DNA from: Thermobacillus sp. ZCTH02-B1
GTDB lineage: Bacteria; Bacillota; Bacilli; Paenibacillales; Paenibacillaceae
Reading direction: 5' to 3'
Length of the DNA: 64,000 bases
Assembly (NCBI RefSeq): GCF_002159085.1
Contig: NZ_LZRU01000012.1
Span: forward strand, 372,001 to 436,000
The notes beneath the pieces were generated by a model. It worked only from the letters and a program-made list of their open reading frames with translations. It made no database searches and had not been told where the DNA came from. The position numbers and the translations under genes were made by a program. This document shows positions 1 through 9,285 of the stretch, piece after piece; within the stretch, counting starts at the first letter, position 1, and each line of letters begins with the position of its first letter.

Positions 1-423
1 GCCGTCCGCGAGAACCGCCGACAGGGCCATCGTCACGGTCCGATCCGCCTTCACCGCTTCGCGGGAACCGGCCGAAATCTTCAGCTCCGGGTCGTGGTCT
101 CCGACAAGCAGCGTGCTGCCGGCTTCCGTGTATTCCGTATGGAATCCGATCAGACCGGCCAGCTTCTCCGCGTCGGCGTACCGCTGTCCGCCGATGTTCT
201 CGAACGGGACAACCGCCCGGATCGGGCTGCTCCGCGTTCCGACACCGTCGTCTTCCGATTCCGGCATCGGCTCCGCACTTCGCCGCGTCGGGTTGTCCCC
301 GACCGATCGCGCGCGATCCTCTTCCGACCGCTGCGCTCCGCACCCCGCAAGCATAACGAAGGCCGCCGCGAACGCGAGCGCACAAGCGGCCGCCGACCGG
401 CGTCTCCGCCCGCTTCCAACCAT
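1..423 (-). CDS. Lipoprotein with copper-amine-oxidase-like N-terminal domain (partial)
   Basis: Only the first 141 codons are inside the window; the gene runs off the left edge. The start is an ATG at 423 behind a GAAAGGGCGG-type ribosome-binding site. The protein opens with an Arg-rich, then hydrophobic, signal peptide and a lipobox LAGC with Cys28, so it should be lipid-anchored on the outer face of the membrane. An acidic, probably disordered linker follows. From about residue 69 the sequence (PFENIGGQRYADAEKLAGLI, then a TLLVGD strand) resembles the copper-amine-oxidase N-terminal-like domain that Paenibacillus couples to secreted wall hydrolases such as NlpC/P60 peptidases. The catalytic part, if there is one, lies outside the window, so the enzyme activity is unknown. 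An envelope or cell-wall role is inferred. Confidence 0.7.
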   Translation of the reverse strand, partial: MVGSGRRRRSAAACALAFAAAFVMLAGCGAQRSEEDRARSVGDNPTRRSAEPMPESEDDGVGTRSSPIRAVVPFENIGGQRYADAEKLAGLIGFHTEYTEAGSTLLVGDHDPELKISAGSREAVKADRTVTMALSAVLADG

Positions 424-483
424 CCGTATCCCGCCCTTTCTGTCGTTGGCATACATGGATCAGGATGGTACCGATGGGGCGGG

Positions 484-513
484 ATTATACTCCCTGTCTA
501 AACTCCCTGTCGT
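484..513 (-). promoter_or_regulatory. Candidate promoter for the lipoprotein gene
   Basis: On the minus strand there is a perfect -10 TATAAT at 489-484. It is preceded after 18 bp by ACGACA (513-508), which matches the -35 consensus at four of six positions. It lies about 60 bp upstream of the lipoprotein start. The spacing is acceptable but the -35 is weak. Confidence 0.4.
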
Positions 514-543
514 CGGATGCGGGCGGGCGCCTTCATTGTCTGG

Positions 544-735
544 TCATGCCGTTCTCGCGACGGGCCGCACGGCCAGAATGTTCGCGATCCGAAATGTGCG
601 CGGCGCACCGGAGGTGATGCAGTAGGCCCGCACGATGCCGCCGCGCACGTCGATCACGCGGATGGTGCGCTTCGTGAACCTGCCGTCGGAGGACAGATAG
701 ATGATCTCGATGCGCCGGCCGATATATTTCTGCAT
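544..735 (-). CDS. Small WYL-like protein (63 aa), probably SOS-induced
   Basis: A 63-residue protein, MQKYIGRRIEIIYLSSDGRF and onward, ending in a segment with FRIANILAVRP. Alternating beta strands and the final RTFRIANIL segment look like the SH3-like WYL fold found in short Bacillus/Paenibacillus proteins and in the YolD family, which is often SOS-linked. I chose ATG 735 over an in-frame GTG at 744 because GGTGATCC, the 3' half of the full Shine-Dalgarno sequence, sits just before 735 and the GTG lies inside it. The gene is monocistronic: its promoter is at 770-799 and the next gene upstream is separated by a terminator. The promoter contains a perfect LexA box, so DNA-damage induction is inferred. 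The biochemical function is unknown; nucleic-acid or nucleotide binding would fit the fold. Confidence 0.7.
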   Translation of the reverse strand: MQKYIGRRIEIIYLSSDGRFTKRTIRVIDVRGGIVRAYCITSGAPRTFRIANILAVRPVARTA

Positions 736-769
736 GCGGATCACCGACCGAACGTGTGTTTGTTTTATT

Positions 770-799
770 ATTATACCCGAACGTTTGTTCGGTTATCAA
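770..799 (-). promoter_or_regulatory. SigA promoter of the WYL-like gene
   Basis: On the minus strand, -35 TTGATA (799-794) and -10 TATAAT (775-770) are separated by 18 bp. The LexA-box palindrome fills most of the spacer, so a bound repressor would block RNA polymerase directly. Confidence 0.8.
778..791. promoter_or_regulatory. LexA/DinR (SOS) box
   Basis: CGAACGTTTGTTCG is a perfect CGAAC-N4-GTTCG palindrome, the Firmicute LexA operator form. It lies between the -35 and -10 of the promoter at 770-799. A second, degenerate copy (CGAACGTGTGTTTG, 749-762) lies in the 5' untranslated region and could be a weaker site. Confidence 0.8.
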
Positions 800-836
800 G
801 ATCCGGTGCCCGATCTTTTTTCGGCGGAAAAAATCG

Positions 837-861
837 AAAGCGGCCGGCATTGGGCCGCTTT
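837..861 (-). terminator. Terminator of the phage lysis genes
   Basis: A 9-bp stem AAAGCGGCC/GGCCGCTTT with a 7-nt loop is followed on the minus strand by CGATTTTTTCC. It lies 5 bp past the stop of the last leftward prophage gene. Confidence 0.75.
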
Positions 862-865
862 GCGT

Positions 866-1087
866 TCAATGTTCCTTCGGAGTTCTCAGCCCGAAATAGG
901 CCGGTATCGCGAAAATGATGCCGAGGAAAAATCCGATCACGCCGGCCGCACCGGTCAAGAGTGTGGTTCCAATGGCGCCGCCGATCACAGCTCCGGCCTG
1001 TTCCGCTTCGGAGGCCGAGGAATGGACCAAATCCGCCGTGGCATTCGCTCCAATGAAGCGGCCGTTTTTTGGGTCAAATGAGTCCAC
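866..1087 (-). CDS. Small Gly/Ala-rich membrane protein of the prophage (73 aa)
   Basis: A 73-aa protein with a polar N-terminus (MDSFDPKNGRFIGANATADL) and then a long Gly/Ala-rich hydrophobic region containing GGAIGTTLLTGAAG and GFFLGIIFAIPAYFG. This suggests one or two closely packed transmembrane helices with GxxxG-like motifs, and it ends in a short basic tail. The start is a GTG at 1087 with no ribosome-binding site of its own. It overlaps the last codons of the holin reading frame (stop at 1074-1076), so translational coupling is likely if that frame is read. Position and size fit a second holin, an antiholin or an immunity-type membrane peptide. The composition also resembles small pore-forming bacteriocins, but nothing decides between these. 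Confidence 0.6.
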   Translation of the reverse strand: MDSFDPKNGRFIGANATADLVHSSASEAEQAGAVIGGAIGTTLLTGAAGVIGFFLGIIFAIPAYFGLRTPKEH

Positions 1088-1584
1088 GGCGATGCAGCAC
1101 GGTCAGAAACCGGTAAAAGTCATAACTGCCGCCCTTGGGCGTATCCACCCGGCCGCCACAGCCGCGTCCACGGCATCCCGAGCCCAGGGCGGAATTTGGT
1201 CCATCGCATGGGTGCCGAGCAGAAAGCCGACCTGGCTGGAGATGCCTTCCAAATCCTTCCCGATTGCGAACACTTGCTGTTGGAGCTTGCTCACGTCCTT
1301 CTGCAATTGCGCGATCGTCTCCAGCACCTTGTCCACCTCCTGATCATACTTCTTGAGTTCATACTGGCGGATTATCGCCATGAGCTTCTCCGAATACGCG
1401 GGATGACCGGCCAGGCTCATCAGCAGGCTCATCACCGCCGCCAGCAGGGTACTTCCCGCCAGTCCCGCCAGTCCACCTGCGAAAACATCGTGGCCGCGCC
1501 GATCGCACCGATCGCGGCTTGCGCCGCCGTGCGGATCGCGCGGATCGTGGCGGCCATGAGCCACTTCTTCGCCTTTTCCGACAT
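1074..1584 (-). pseudogene. Phage holin, two apparent frameshifts
   Basis: The start is ATG 1584 behind GGGGAGGG, overlapping the end of the upstream XhlA-like gene. The first frame gives a typical phage-holin N-terminus (MSEKAKKWLMAATIRAIRTA, to MFSQVDW) with one hydrophobic segment. The second hydrophobic segment (STLLAAVMSLLMSLAGHP) and a coiled coil continue in the next frame after about 1470. After about 1145 a third frame supplies the family-type tail DTPKGGSYDFYRFLTV and a stop at 1074. Both breaks look like loss of one base in G-rich stretches, the second probably a GGGG run read here as GGG. Without them the protein would be full length. True decay, an assembly error or recoding are all possible; no classical slippery heptamer is present. 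Confidence 0.65.
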
Positions 1585-1586
1585 CG

Positions 1587-1880
1587 TCATTCCCTCCCCT
1601 CGAGACGATCGATGCGTCTGTGCGCGGACTTTGTGCTTTCCTCGACCCGGGCGACTCTCTCTACAAGGTCGGCATAATCCTGCCGCAGCAGTCGGAGCTC
1701 GACCCGCAGCTCGTTCACGGCCTGCCGAATGTAGTTGACCGAAGTGCGAAGGTCTGCGTCTGCCGCGGCATCGTTCGCTGCGTCTTTTCGAGCTGTCCGA
1801 GCGTGCCCCAACCACCCGATCACAATCCCGGAAATAGCAGCGGCGGCCGAAATGGCCGCCGTGAACGTTAATCCATCCAT
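1587..1880 (-). CDS. XhlA-like phage membrane/coiled-coil protein
   Basis: A 97-residue protein. One N-terminal transmembrane segment (LTFTAAISAAAAISGIVIGW) is followed by a basic stretch and a long coiled coil (about residues 40-95: INELRVELRLLRQDYADLVE-type heptads, then RVARVEESTK). Phage lysis cassettes commonly place a short protein with one membrane helix and a coiled coil, the XhlA type, next to the holin, as here. I took ATG 1880 because GGAGG lies 8 nt before it; an ATG seven codons upstream lacks such a site. The stop codon overlaps the holin start region, so the two are translated together. The role in lysis is inferred from family and position. Confidence 0.65.
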   Translation of the reverse strand: MDGLTFTAAISAAAAISGIVIGWLGHARTARKDAANDAAADADLRTSVNYIRQAVNELRVELRLLRQDYADLVERVARVEESTKSAHRRIDRLEGRE

Positions 1881-1946
1881 AGCACCATCCTCCAAATTCA
1901 ATAAATTAGGCCACGCCTCATCGGCGGAGCCCTTTTTATTCGTTTG

Positions 1947-2282
1947 TTATTCAGGCGTCCCGTTTACCGGATCAGAAACCGTCGGATCGTCTCCCCAAAC
2001 TGCGAAGATAGCAGACCCGTCGGACAGCCTGTCCGCCGCATCGTACCGGTCGTCGTCCGTCGCATCCGGGTCCACGTATTCGATGACGAACGGATACTGC
2101 CGCAGGAACCTGCGGTCCAGTTCCTGCACGTGTCCGGATTCCAGCAGCCGCACGACGAAGTACGGCGGAGCCGGCCCCGCCTGCACCTCATCGGCCACGG
2201 GAATGTCCGGGAAGCATTCGGCCAGCGCTTCGTGCACCGCCCGGCGGACATCATTGATTCCGATGGCTTGCGGCTCGCTCAT
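1947..2282 (-). CDS. Phage tail terminator family protein, C-terminally truncated
   Basis: A 111-residue protein starting at ATG 2282. AAGGAGGTGA lies upstream at a rather long spacing. The N-terminal part (INDVRRAVHEALAECFPDIP) and the strand PPYFVVRLLESGHVQELDRR followed by FVIEYVDP match the small tail-terminator proteins of PBSX-like and other siphovirus prophages, which cap the tail tube before head joining. The usual C-terminal strands are absent: after RYDAADRLSDGS the sequence becomes WGDDPTVSDPVNGTPE and stops. This looks like a deletion joint fusing the gene to unrelated sequence. It is probably non-functional and marks where structural genes were lost. Confidence 0.55.
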   Translation of the reverse strand: MSEPQAIGINDVRRAVHEALAECFPDIPVADEVQAGPAPPYFVVRLLESGHVQELDRRFLRQYPFVIEYVDPDATDDDRYDAADRLSDGSAIFAVWGDDPTVSDPVNGTPE

Positions 2283-2459
2283 GGCTCTTACGGGTTCACC
2301 TCCTTCCCATGGTCCGGGCCTATCGCCGCGCCTCGACGGGCCCGCCCGTGCGCATGCTTGTCCACTCCGGAGTCTAAGCCCGGCCGCATGCGTGAACGTT
2401 CCGGTTTCGCGGTGTGCTTTTCCGTCAATGGGCACGCTCCGGGCACTGAAACCGGCACG

Positions 2460-2927
2460 TCATCCGCACGTCGCCTGCACGTCATCCGTCTGCCCGAGCG
2501 CATCCCGGACCTTCTTCCGCGCCCGCTCGACGTACTGTTTCACCGTCCGTCTCGACAGCCCGAGCCGTTCGGCGATCTCGGCGTACGTGCATCCCTGGGC
2601 CATGTGCAGCAGCCAGCACGTCAGCTCGCGCTCGGTCATGACGGCCATGCAGTCGAGCAGCTTGCGCCGCTCCTCCTCCGTGGGCGGCTCCGTCGACGCG
2701 TGCAGCTCCCGGCGGCGGTAAATGTCGTGCCGCTCGGCGCCCCGCCGGCTCCCCGGCCGCCGCCCCCGGCGCATCCACTCGAGTGCGTACCGCATGTCGG
2801 CCAGCATGCCGGACACGGTGCGGATTTCCGCCAACTGCTTCGGATCGTTCCGGTCCAGCCGCTTCTTGCAGCGGTTCAGCTCCCGGATGCCGGCCGTGTA
2901 TTCCGCGATCAGTGCCGCAATGCTCAT
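2460..2927 (-). CDS. Phage sigma-70-like late transcription regulator
   Basis: A 155-residue protein that begins MSIAALIAEYTAGIRELNRC at ATG 2927, with AAAGGAGG upstream. The N-terminal helical half, including DMRYALEWMRRGRRPGSRRG, is typical of phage-borne regulators of the ArpU/sigma-like kind. The C-terminal half contains MTERELTCWLLHMAQG and a sigma region-4-like helix-turn-helix (YAEIAERLGLSRRTVKQYVE). It is the first leftward gene from the divergent promoter at 2982-3010, whose spacer is filled by an operator, so it should be repressed by the cI-like protein and induced when that repressor is removed. Phage members activate late genes. Here the only later genes left are the lysis-type genes. 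Confidence 0.75.
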   Translation of the reverse strand: MSIAALIAEYTAGIRELNRCKKRLDRNDPKQLAEIRTVSGMLADMRYALEWMRRGRRPGSRRGAERHDIYRRRELHASTEPPTEEERRKLLDCMAVMTERELTCWLLHMAQGCTYAEIAERLGLSRRTVKQYVERARKKVRDALGQTDDVQATCG

Positions 2928-2954
2928 CCGCGACCGCCTCCTTTTGTTTGGGTG

Positions 2955-2968
2955 AACGCAATTGCGTT
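2955..2968. promoter_or_regulatory. Phage operator 1
   Basis: AACGCAATTGCGTT is a perfect 14-bp palindrome. It lies just downstream of the leftward -10 and upstream of the sigma-like gene, so it would block early transcription. It shares the AACGC/GCGTT arms with operator 2. Confidence 0.7.
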
Positions 2969-2981
2969 TGTCTTGATGCAA

Positions 2982-3010
2982 ATCTTAAACGCTAATGCGT
3001 TCATTGTCAA
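2982..3010 (-). promoter_or_regulatory. Leftward phage promoter
   Basis: On the minus strand, a perfect -35 TTGACA (3010-3005), a 17-bp spacer and -10 TAAGAT (2987-2982). Operator 2 occupies 2988-3001 within the spacer. It drives the sigma-like gene and probably the lysis genes. Confidence 0.8.
2988..3001. promoter_or_regulatory. Phage operator 2
   Basis: AACGCTAATGCGTT has AACGC/GCGTT arms with a 4-bp centre, equal in length and arms to operator 1. It sits between the -35 and -10 of the leftward promoter. A half-site (GAACGCATTT, 3029-3038) lies in the spacer of the rightward promoter, which would suit autoregulation. Confidence 0.7.
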
Positions 3011-3019
3011 GACGTGCAG

Positions 3020-3049
3020 TTGAAAATTGAACGCATTTTCGTATATAAT
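3020..3049 (+). promoter_or_regulatory. Rightward (repressor) promoter
   Basis: -35 TTGAAA (3020-3025), an 18-bp spacer and -10 TATAAT (3044-3049). It faces the repressor and peptidase genes and contains one operator half-site. Confidence 0.75.
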
Positions 3050-3121
3050 GGCAGTACTACCGAATGGACGTTCGCTTGTTTCGACGACGTCATGCGAATT
3101 TGCGTTTGCGGGGTGTACGGA

Positions 3122-3478
3122 TTGGATGCAAAGGCCAAAGTGCTCGCGGAGCTGATCGACCGCAGGGGGAGCCGTCGGGCGTTCGCCGAATCGATCGGGC
3201 TTCCGCCGACGACGCTCCAGTCGATGCTGACCCGCGGGGTCGGCAGGGCGTCGATCGACAACGTCATGAAGGTGTGCCGCGCGCTCGGCATTACGGTCGA
3301 GCAGCTGGAGGCGATGGCCCGGGGGCTTGAGGAGAACCGCGACATTTCGACCATCGCCGCGCATCATGACGGGGAAGACTGGACGGAAGAGGAGCTGGAG
3401 GAAATCGAACGGTTCAAGGAATTCGTCCGCATGAGGCGGCAATTGAAACAACGGGAGAATCAGGAGAAGCAGGAGTGA
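3122..3478 (+). CDS. cI-like phage repressor (XRE family HTH)
   Basis: About 118 residues. An N-terminal helix-turn-helix (VLAELIDRRGSRRAFAESIG, then LPPTTLQSML and ASIDNVMKVCRALGITVEQL) is of the Cro/cI XRE type. A very acidic segment (DGEDWTEEELEEIERFKEFV) and a basic, Gln/Glu-rich tail follow. The promoter -10 at 3044 rules out starts close to it. I prefer TTG 3122 because GGGGTG lies before it, but GTG 3113 or ATG 3092 are possible. The gene is followed 4 bp later by the ImmA-type peptidase, the pairing used by ICEBs1-like and many Bacillus phages, where the peptidase cleaves the repressor to induce. It is expected to bind the AACGC-N4-GCGTT operators. Confidence 0.75.
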   Translation: MDAKAKVLAELIDRRGSRRAFAESIGLPPTTLQSMLTRGVGRASIDNVMKVCRALGITVEQLEAMARGLEENRDISTIAAHHDGEDWTEEELEEIERFKEFVRMRRQLKQRENQEKQE

Positions 3479-3482
3479 AACC

Positions 3483-3947
3483 ATGCTTTACGACCAACTC
3501 ATCCGGGAGGCGGAACAGCATGGTATCGACATCTACGAGAAGCCGCTGCAAAAGAGGATCAAGGGGCTGTACGCGGACGGCGTCGTCTGGATCAACAGCC
3601 GCATTCCGACGATGAAAGAGAAGGCCTGCATCCTCGCCGAGGAGCTCGGCCATTACCATACGAGCGCCGGGGACATCCTCGACCAGCGCGACATCGTAAG
3701 CCGCAAGCAGGAGAAGGCCGCCCGGGGCTGGGCCTACGAGAAGCTGGTCCCGCTGGAGAAGATCATCGAGGCGCACCGCGCCCGCGTGGCCAGCCGGCAC
3801 GATTTCGCGGAGTTTCTCGGGGTGACGGAGCCGTTCCTGCAGGCGGCCATCGAGCGGTATTGGGAGAAGTACGGCCGCCACACGACAGTGGGCCGGTACG
3901 TGATCTGCTTCGATCCGCTGGGCGTGGCGGAGATGTTCGGGTGTTGA
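3483..3947 (+). CDS. ImmA/IrrE-type metallopeptidase
   Basis: A 154-residue protein. The centre carries KACILAEELGHYHTSAGDI, the metal-binding helix of the ImmA/IrrE family in the form EELGHYHT common in Firmicute phages. Upstream, YADGVVWINSRIPTMKEKAC is the usual strand-turn before it. AGGAG precedes the ATG. In ICEBs1 and related phages, ImmA binds and cleaves the repressor encoded beside it when cells are damaged or crowded. The same role is inferred here from the 4-bp spacing and fixed gene order. The C-terminal half (HDFAEFLGVTEPFLQAAIER) is helical and probably contacts the partner. Confidence 0.75.
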   Translation: MLYDQLIREAEQHGIDIYEKPLQKRIKGLYADGVVWINSRIPTMKEKACILAEELGHYHTSAGDILDQRDIVSRKQEKAARGWAYEKLVPLEKIIEAHRARVASRHDFAEFLGVTEPFLQAAIERYWEKYGRHTTVGRYVICFDPLGVAEMFGC

Positions 3948-4175
3948 TACATAACCGGACTCCTTATGCAAGCCCCGGCTTTGACCCGGGAGGGACGAAA
4001 CGAAAATGACCCGCTCCTGGAACATGGTCCCCTCTGAAATACCGACAGGTCCCTTCAGAGGAGCCATATACCAAAGAGTGGGTCTGTTGCATACGTGAAC
4101 GTGATGCCGGAGGCATCCAAACCATCCCGCATGATTCACCCGGATTTTTCTCTCCCGCGCCGCGCCGCACAACCT
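3948..4175. other. Intergenic region between prophage and rpiB
   Basis: 228 bp with no convincing gene. It holds an 8-bp inverted repeat CCTCTGAA/TTCAGAGG (4031-4038 and 4054-4061, 15-nt loop) without a T-tract. It is the likely place of one prophage end, but I see no direct repeat shared with the left side. Confidence 0.4.
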
Positions 4176-4643
4176 TTATGGTTCCCGCAACATCGCCGCG
4201 GCTTCCCGCTCCAGATCCGCGAGCTTCGCGACCCTGCGCCGGAACTGCTCCTCCGTGCTGAAGCGCGCGTTCAGGAACGCCGTGATCAGGTCCCTGGCCA
4301 GCCACGGCCCGACGATCTGGGCGCCGAGGCACATGACGTTGACGTCGTCGTGCTCCACGCTCTGATGCGCCGAGTGCACGTCATGGCACACGGCCGCGCG
4401 GATGCCGGGAATCTTGTTGGCCGCGATGCAGGCGCCGACACCCGTTCCGCACACCATGAGCCCCCGGTCGGCCTCACCCTTGCGCACCGAATCGCACACC
4501 AGGCGGGCGATGTCGGGGAAATCGACGGGTTCCGGGCTGTGGCACCCGTGGTCGATCACCCGGCAGCCCAGGGACTCCAAGTGATCGATGACGGTCTGTT
4601 TCATGGCAACTCCGGCGTGATCGCACCCCAAAGCGATGATCAT
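4176..4643 (-). CDS. rpiB: Ribose-5-phosphate isomerase B
   Basis: A 155-residue cytosolic enzyme that interconverts ribose 5-phosphate and ribulose 5-phosphate in the pentose phosphate pathway. The family signatures are ALGCDHAGVAMK at the N-terminus, the phosphate and active-site loop GLMVCGTGVGACIAANK (Cys near residue 67) and DDVNVMCLGAQIVG. The length matches RpiB/YwlF. ATG 4643 is chosen because GGAGGC lies before it and the conserved domain begins at once. LacA/LacB-type sugar-phosphate isomerases share the fold, but no lactose genes are nearby. It appears monocistronic. Confidence 0.85.
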   Translation of the reverse strand: MIIALGCDHAGVAMKQTVIDHLESLGCRVIDHGCHSPEPVDFPDIARLVCDSVRKGEADRGLMVCGTGVGACIAANKIPGIRAAVCHDVHSAHQSVEHDDVNVMCLGAQIVGPWLARDLITAFLNARFSTEEQFRRRVAKLADLEREAAAMLREP

Positions 4644-4680
4644 GTCACGGCCTCCGATCTGCATGTGCGGATGTAGGGCC

Positions 4681-4689
4681 ATTATATCA
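4681..4689 (-). promoter_or_regulatory. Extended -10 promoter of rpiB
   Basis: TGATATAAT on the minus strand is an extended -10 (TGN-TATAAT) about 40 bp before the rpiB start. No good -35 is present, as usual for this promoter class. Confidence 0.6.
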
Positions 4690-4738
4690 TATTCTTTATT
4701 CTTGCCGGTTTGATTTTTCAAAAAATAAAGAAATTAAA

Positions 4739-4780
4739 GAAAAAGACGCACCGCTCCGTACAAGCGGTACGTCTTTTTTA
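4739..4780. terminator. Bidirectional terminator after the suf operon
   Basis: The stem pairs AAAAAGACG and ACCGCT with AGCGGT and CGTCTTTTTT, so there is a T-run on either strand. It lies between sufB (ends at 4844) and the rpiB promoter and would stop suf transcripts. Confidence 0.8.
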
Positions 4781-4843
4781 TCCGCGGGCAGATTCGGGGC
4801 AAAATCAGTCGGGATACTCTCCCAGCCCCCATCCCGCCAGGGC

Positions 4844-6241
4844 TTACCCGATCGAACCTTCCATCTCGAACTTGATCAGCCGGTTCATCTCGACCGCGTA
4901 CTCCATCGGCAGCTCCTTCGTGAACGGCTCGATGAAGCCCATGACGATCATCTGCGTCGCTTCGGCTTCGGAGAGGCCGCGGCTCATGAGATAGAAGAGC
5001 TGGTCCTCCGACACCTTCGATACCGTCGCCTCGTGCTCGAGCGTGATGTTGTCGTTCATGATCTCGTTGTACGGGATCGTGTCGGACGTCGACTGGTTGT
5101 CGAGGATAAGCGTATCGCACTTGATGTTCGACTTCGCGCCGTCGGCGTTGCGGCTGAACGACGCGAGGCCGCGGTACGTCACCTTGCCGCCCTGCTTCGA
5201 GATCGACTTCGAGATGATCGTCGACGTCGTGTCCGGCGCGAGGTGGATCATCTTCGCCCCGGCGTCCTGGTGCTGCCCCTTGCCGGCGACCGCGATCGAC
5301 AGGACGCTGCCCTTCGCGCCGCGGCCCTTCAAGATGACGGCCGGATACTTCATCGTCAGCTTCGAGCCGATGTTGCCGTCGACCCATTCCATCGTCGCGT
5401 TCTCGTACGCGACCGCGCGCTTCGTGACGAGGTTGTAGATGTTCGGCGCCCAGTTCTGGATCGTCGTGTAACGGACGCGCGCGTCCTTCTTCACGATGAT
5501 CTCGACGACGGCGCTGTGCAGCGAGTTCGTGCTGTAGATCGGCGCCGTGCAGCCTTCGACGTAGTGGACGAAGCTGCCCTCGTCGGCGATGATGAGCGTG
5601 CGCTCGAACTGCCCCATGTTCTCCGAGTTGATCCGGAAATACGCCTGCAGCGGAATCTCAACCTTCACGCCCGGCGGCACGTAGATGAAGCTGCCCCCGG
5701 ACCAGACGGCGCTGTTCAGCGCGGCGAACTTGTTGTCCGTCGGCGGAACGACCGTGCCGAAGTACTCCTTGAAGAACTCGGGATGCTCCTTCAGCGCGGT
5801 ATCCGTGTCCATGAAAATGACGCCCTGCTTCGCAAGGTCTTCCTTCATGTTGTGATAGACGACTTCCGACTCGTACTGGGCCGACACGCCCGCGAGGAAT
5901 TTCTGCTCCGCCTCGGGAATGCCCAGCTTGTCGAACGTCTGCTTGATTTCGGCCGGCACCTCTTCCCAGCTCCGGCCTCTTTTTTCGGACGGCTTCACGT
6001 AGTATTGGATGTCGTTGAAGTCAAGTTCGTCCAGATTGCCGCCCCAGCGCGGAATCGGCATCTTCTCGAACTGCTCCAGCGCCTTCAGGCGGAACTCGAG
6101 CATCCAATCGGGCTCGCCCTTCATCTTCGAGATCGTGCGCACGACGTCGGCGTTGAGCCCTTTGCCCGTCTGGAAGACCGCCTTGTGCTCGTCGCGGAAG
6201 CCGTACTTGTATTCTTCCAGCTCCGGCGCCTTCTTCGCCAT
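4844..6241 (-). CDS. sufB: Fe-S cluster scaffold SufB
   Basis: A 465-residue cytosolic subunit of the SufBCD scaffold on which Fe-S clusters are built with sulfur from SufS/SufU. It begins [20 protein letters not shown], typical of Gram-positive SufB. The beta-helical core shows [13 protein letters not shown] and [14 protein letters not shown], and the end has [18 protein letters not shown]. It is the last gene of the operon, 79 bp after sufU, followed by a terminator. Gene order sufC-D-S-U-B equals that of Bacillus subtilis, where the operon is essential. Confidence 0.95.
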   Translation of the reverse strand: MAKKAPELEEYKYGFRDEHKAVFQTGKGLNADVVRTISKMKGEPDWMLEFRLKALEQFEKMPIPRWGGNLDELDFNDIQYYVKPSEKRGRSWEEVPAEIKQTFDKLGIPEAEQKFLAGVSAQYESEVVYHNMKEDLAKQGVIFMDTDTALKEHPEFFKEYFGTVVPPTDNKFAALNSAVWSGGSFIYVPPGVKVEIPLQAYFRINSENMGQFERTLIIADEGSFVHYVEGCTAPIYSTNSLHSAVVEIIVKKDARVRYTTIQNWAPNIYNLVTKRAVAYENATMEWVDGNIGSKLTMKYPAVILKGRGAKGSVLSIAVAGKGQHQDAGAKMIHLAPDTTSTIISKSISKQGGKVTYRGLASFSRNADGAKSNIKCDTLILDNQSTSDTIPYNEIMNDNITLEHEATVSKVSEDQLFYLMSRGLSEAEATQMIVMGFIEPFTKELPMEYAVEMNRLIKFEMEGSIG

Positions 6242-6320
6242 CGCCCTCAGCCTCCTTTTCCATTTCCTTCAAATCACATCAACCCGCCGTACCCATGTCT
6301 TCCTGCCGCGAAACCAACCA

Positions 6321-9263
<2,943 letters not shown>

Positions 9264-9285
9264 GTCGTGTCAGCGCCCCTCTCCC

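Larger units (their letters stand above)
832..3950. mobile_element. Collapsed prophage remnant
   Basis: A compact block of phage-type genes sits between two chromosomal genes. Reading leftward from a divergent control region at 2955-3050 there are a sigma-like late regulator, a tail-terminator fragment, an XhlA-like protein, a frameshifted holin and a small membrane protein that ends at a terminator. Reading rightward there are a cI-like repressor and an ImmA-type peptidase. Integrase, replication, packaging and most structural genes are missing, so large internal deletions are inferred. I found no flanking direct repeat or tRNA gene to define attachment sites, so the limits are approximate. 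Confidence 0.75.

Noticed and set aside
749..762. A second LexA box
   Set aside because: CGAACGTGTGTTTG departs from the palindrome in one arm and lies downstream of the start site. It is kept only as a possible weak site within the description of the main box.
862..4175. Attachment-site repeats flanking the prophage remnant
   Set aside because: I could not find a direct repeat shared by 862-900 and 3948-4175 by eye, and there is no tRNA gene nearby.
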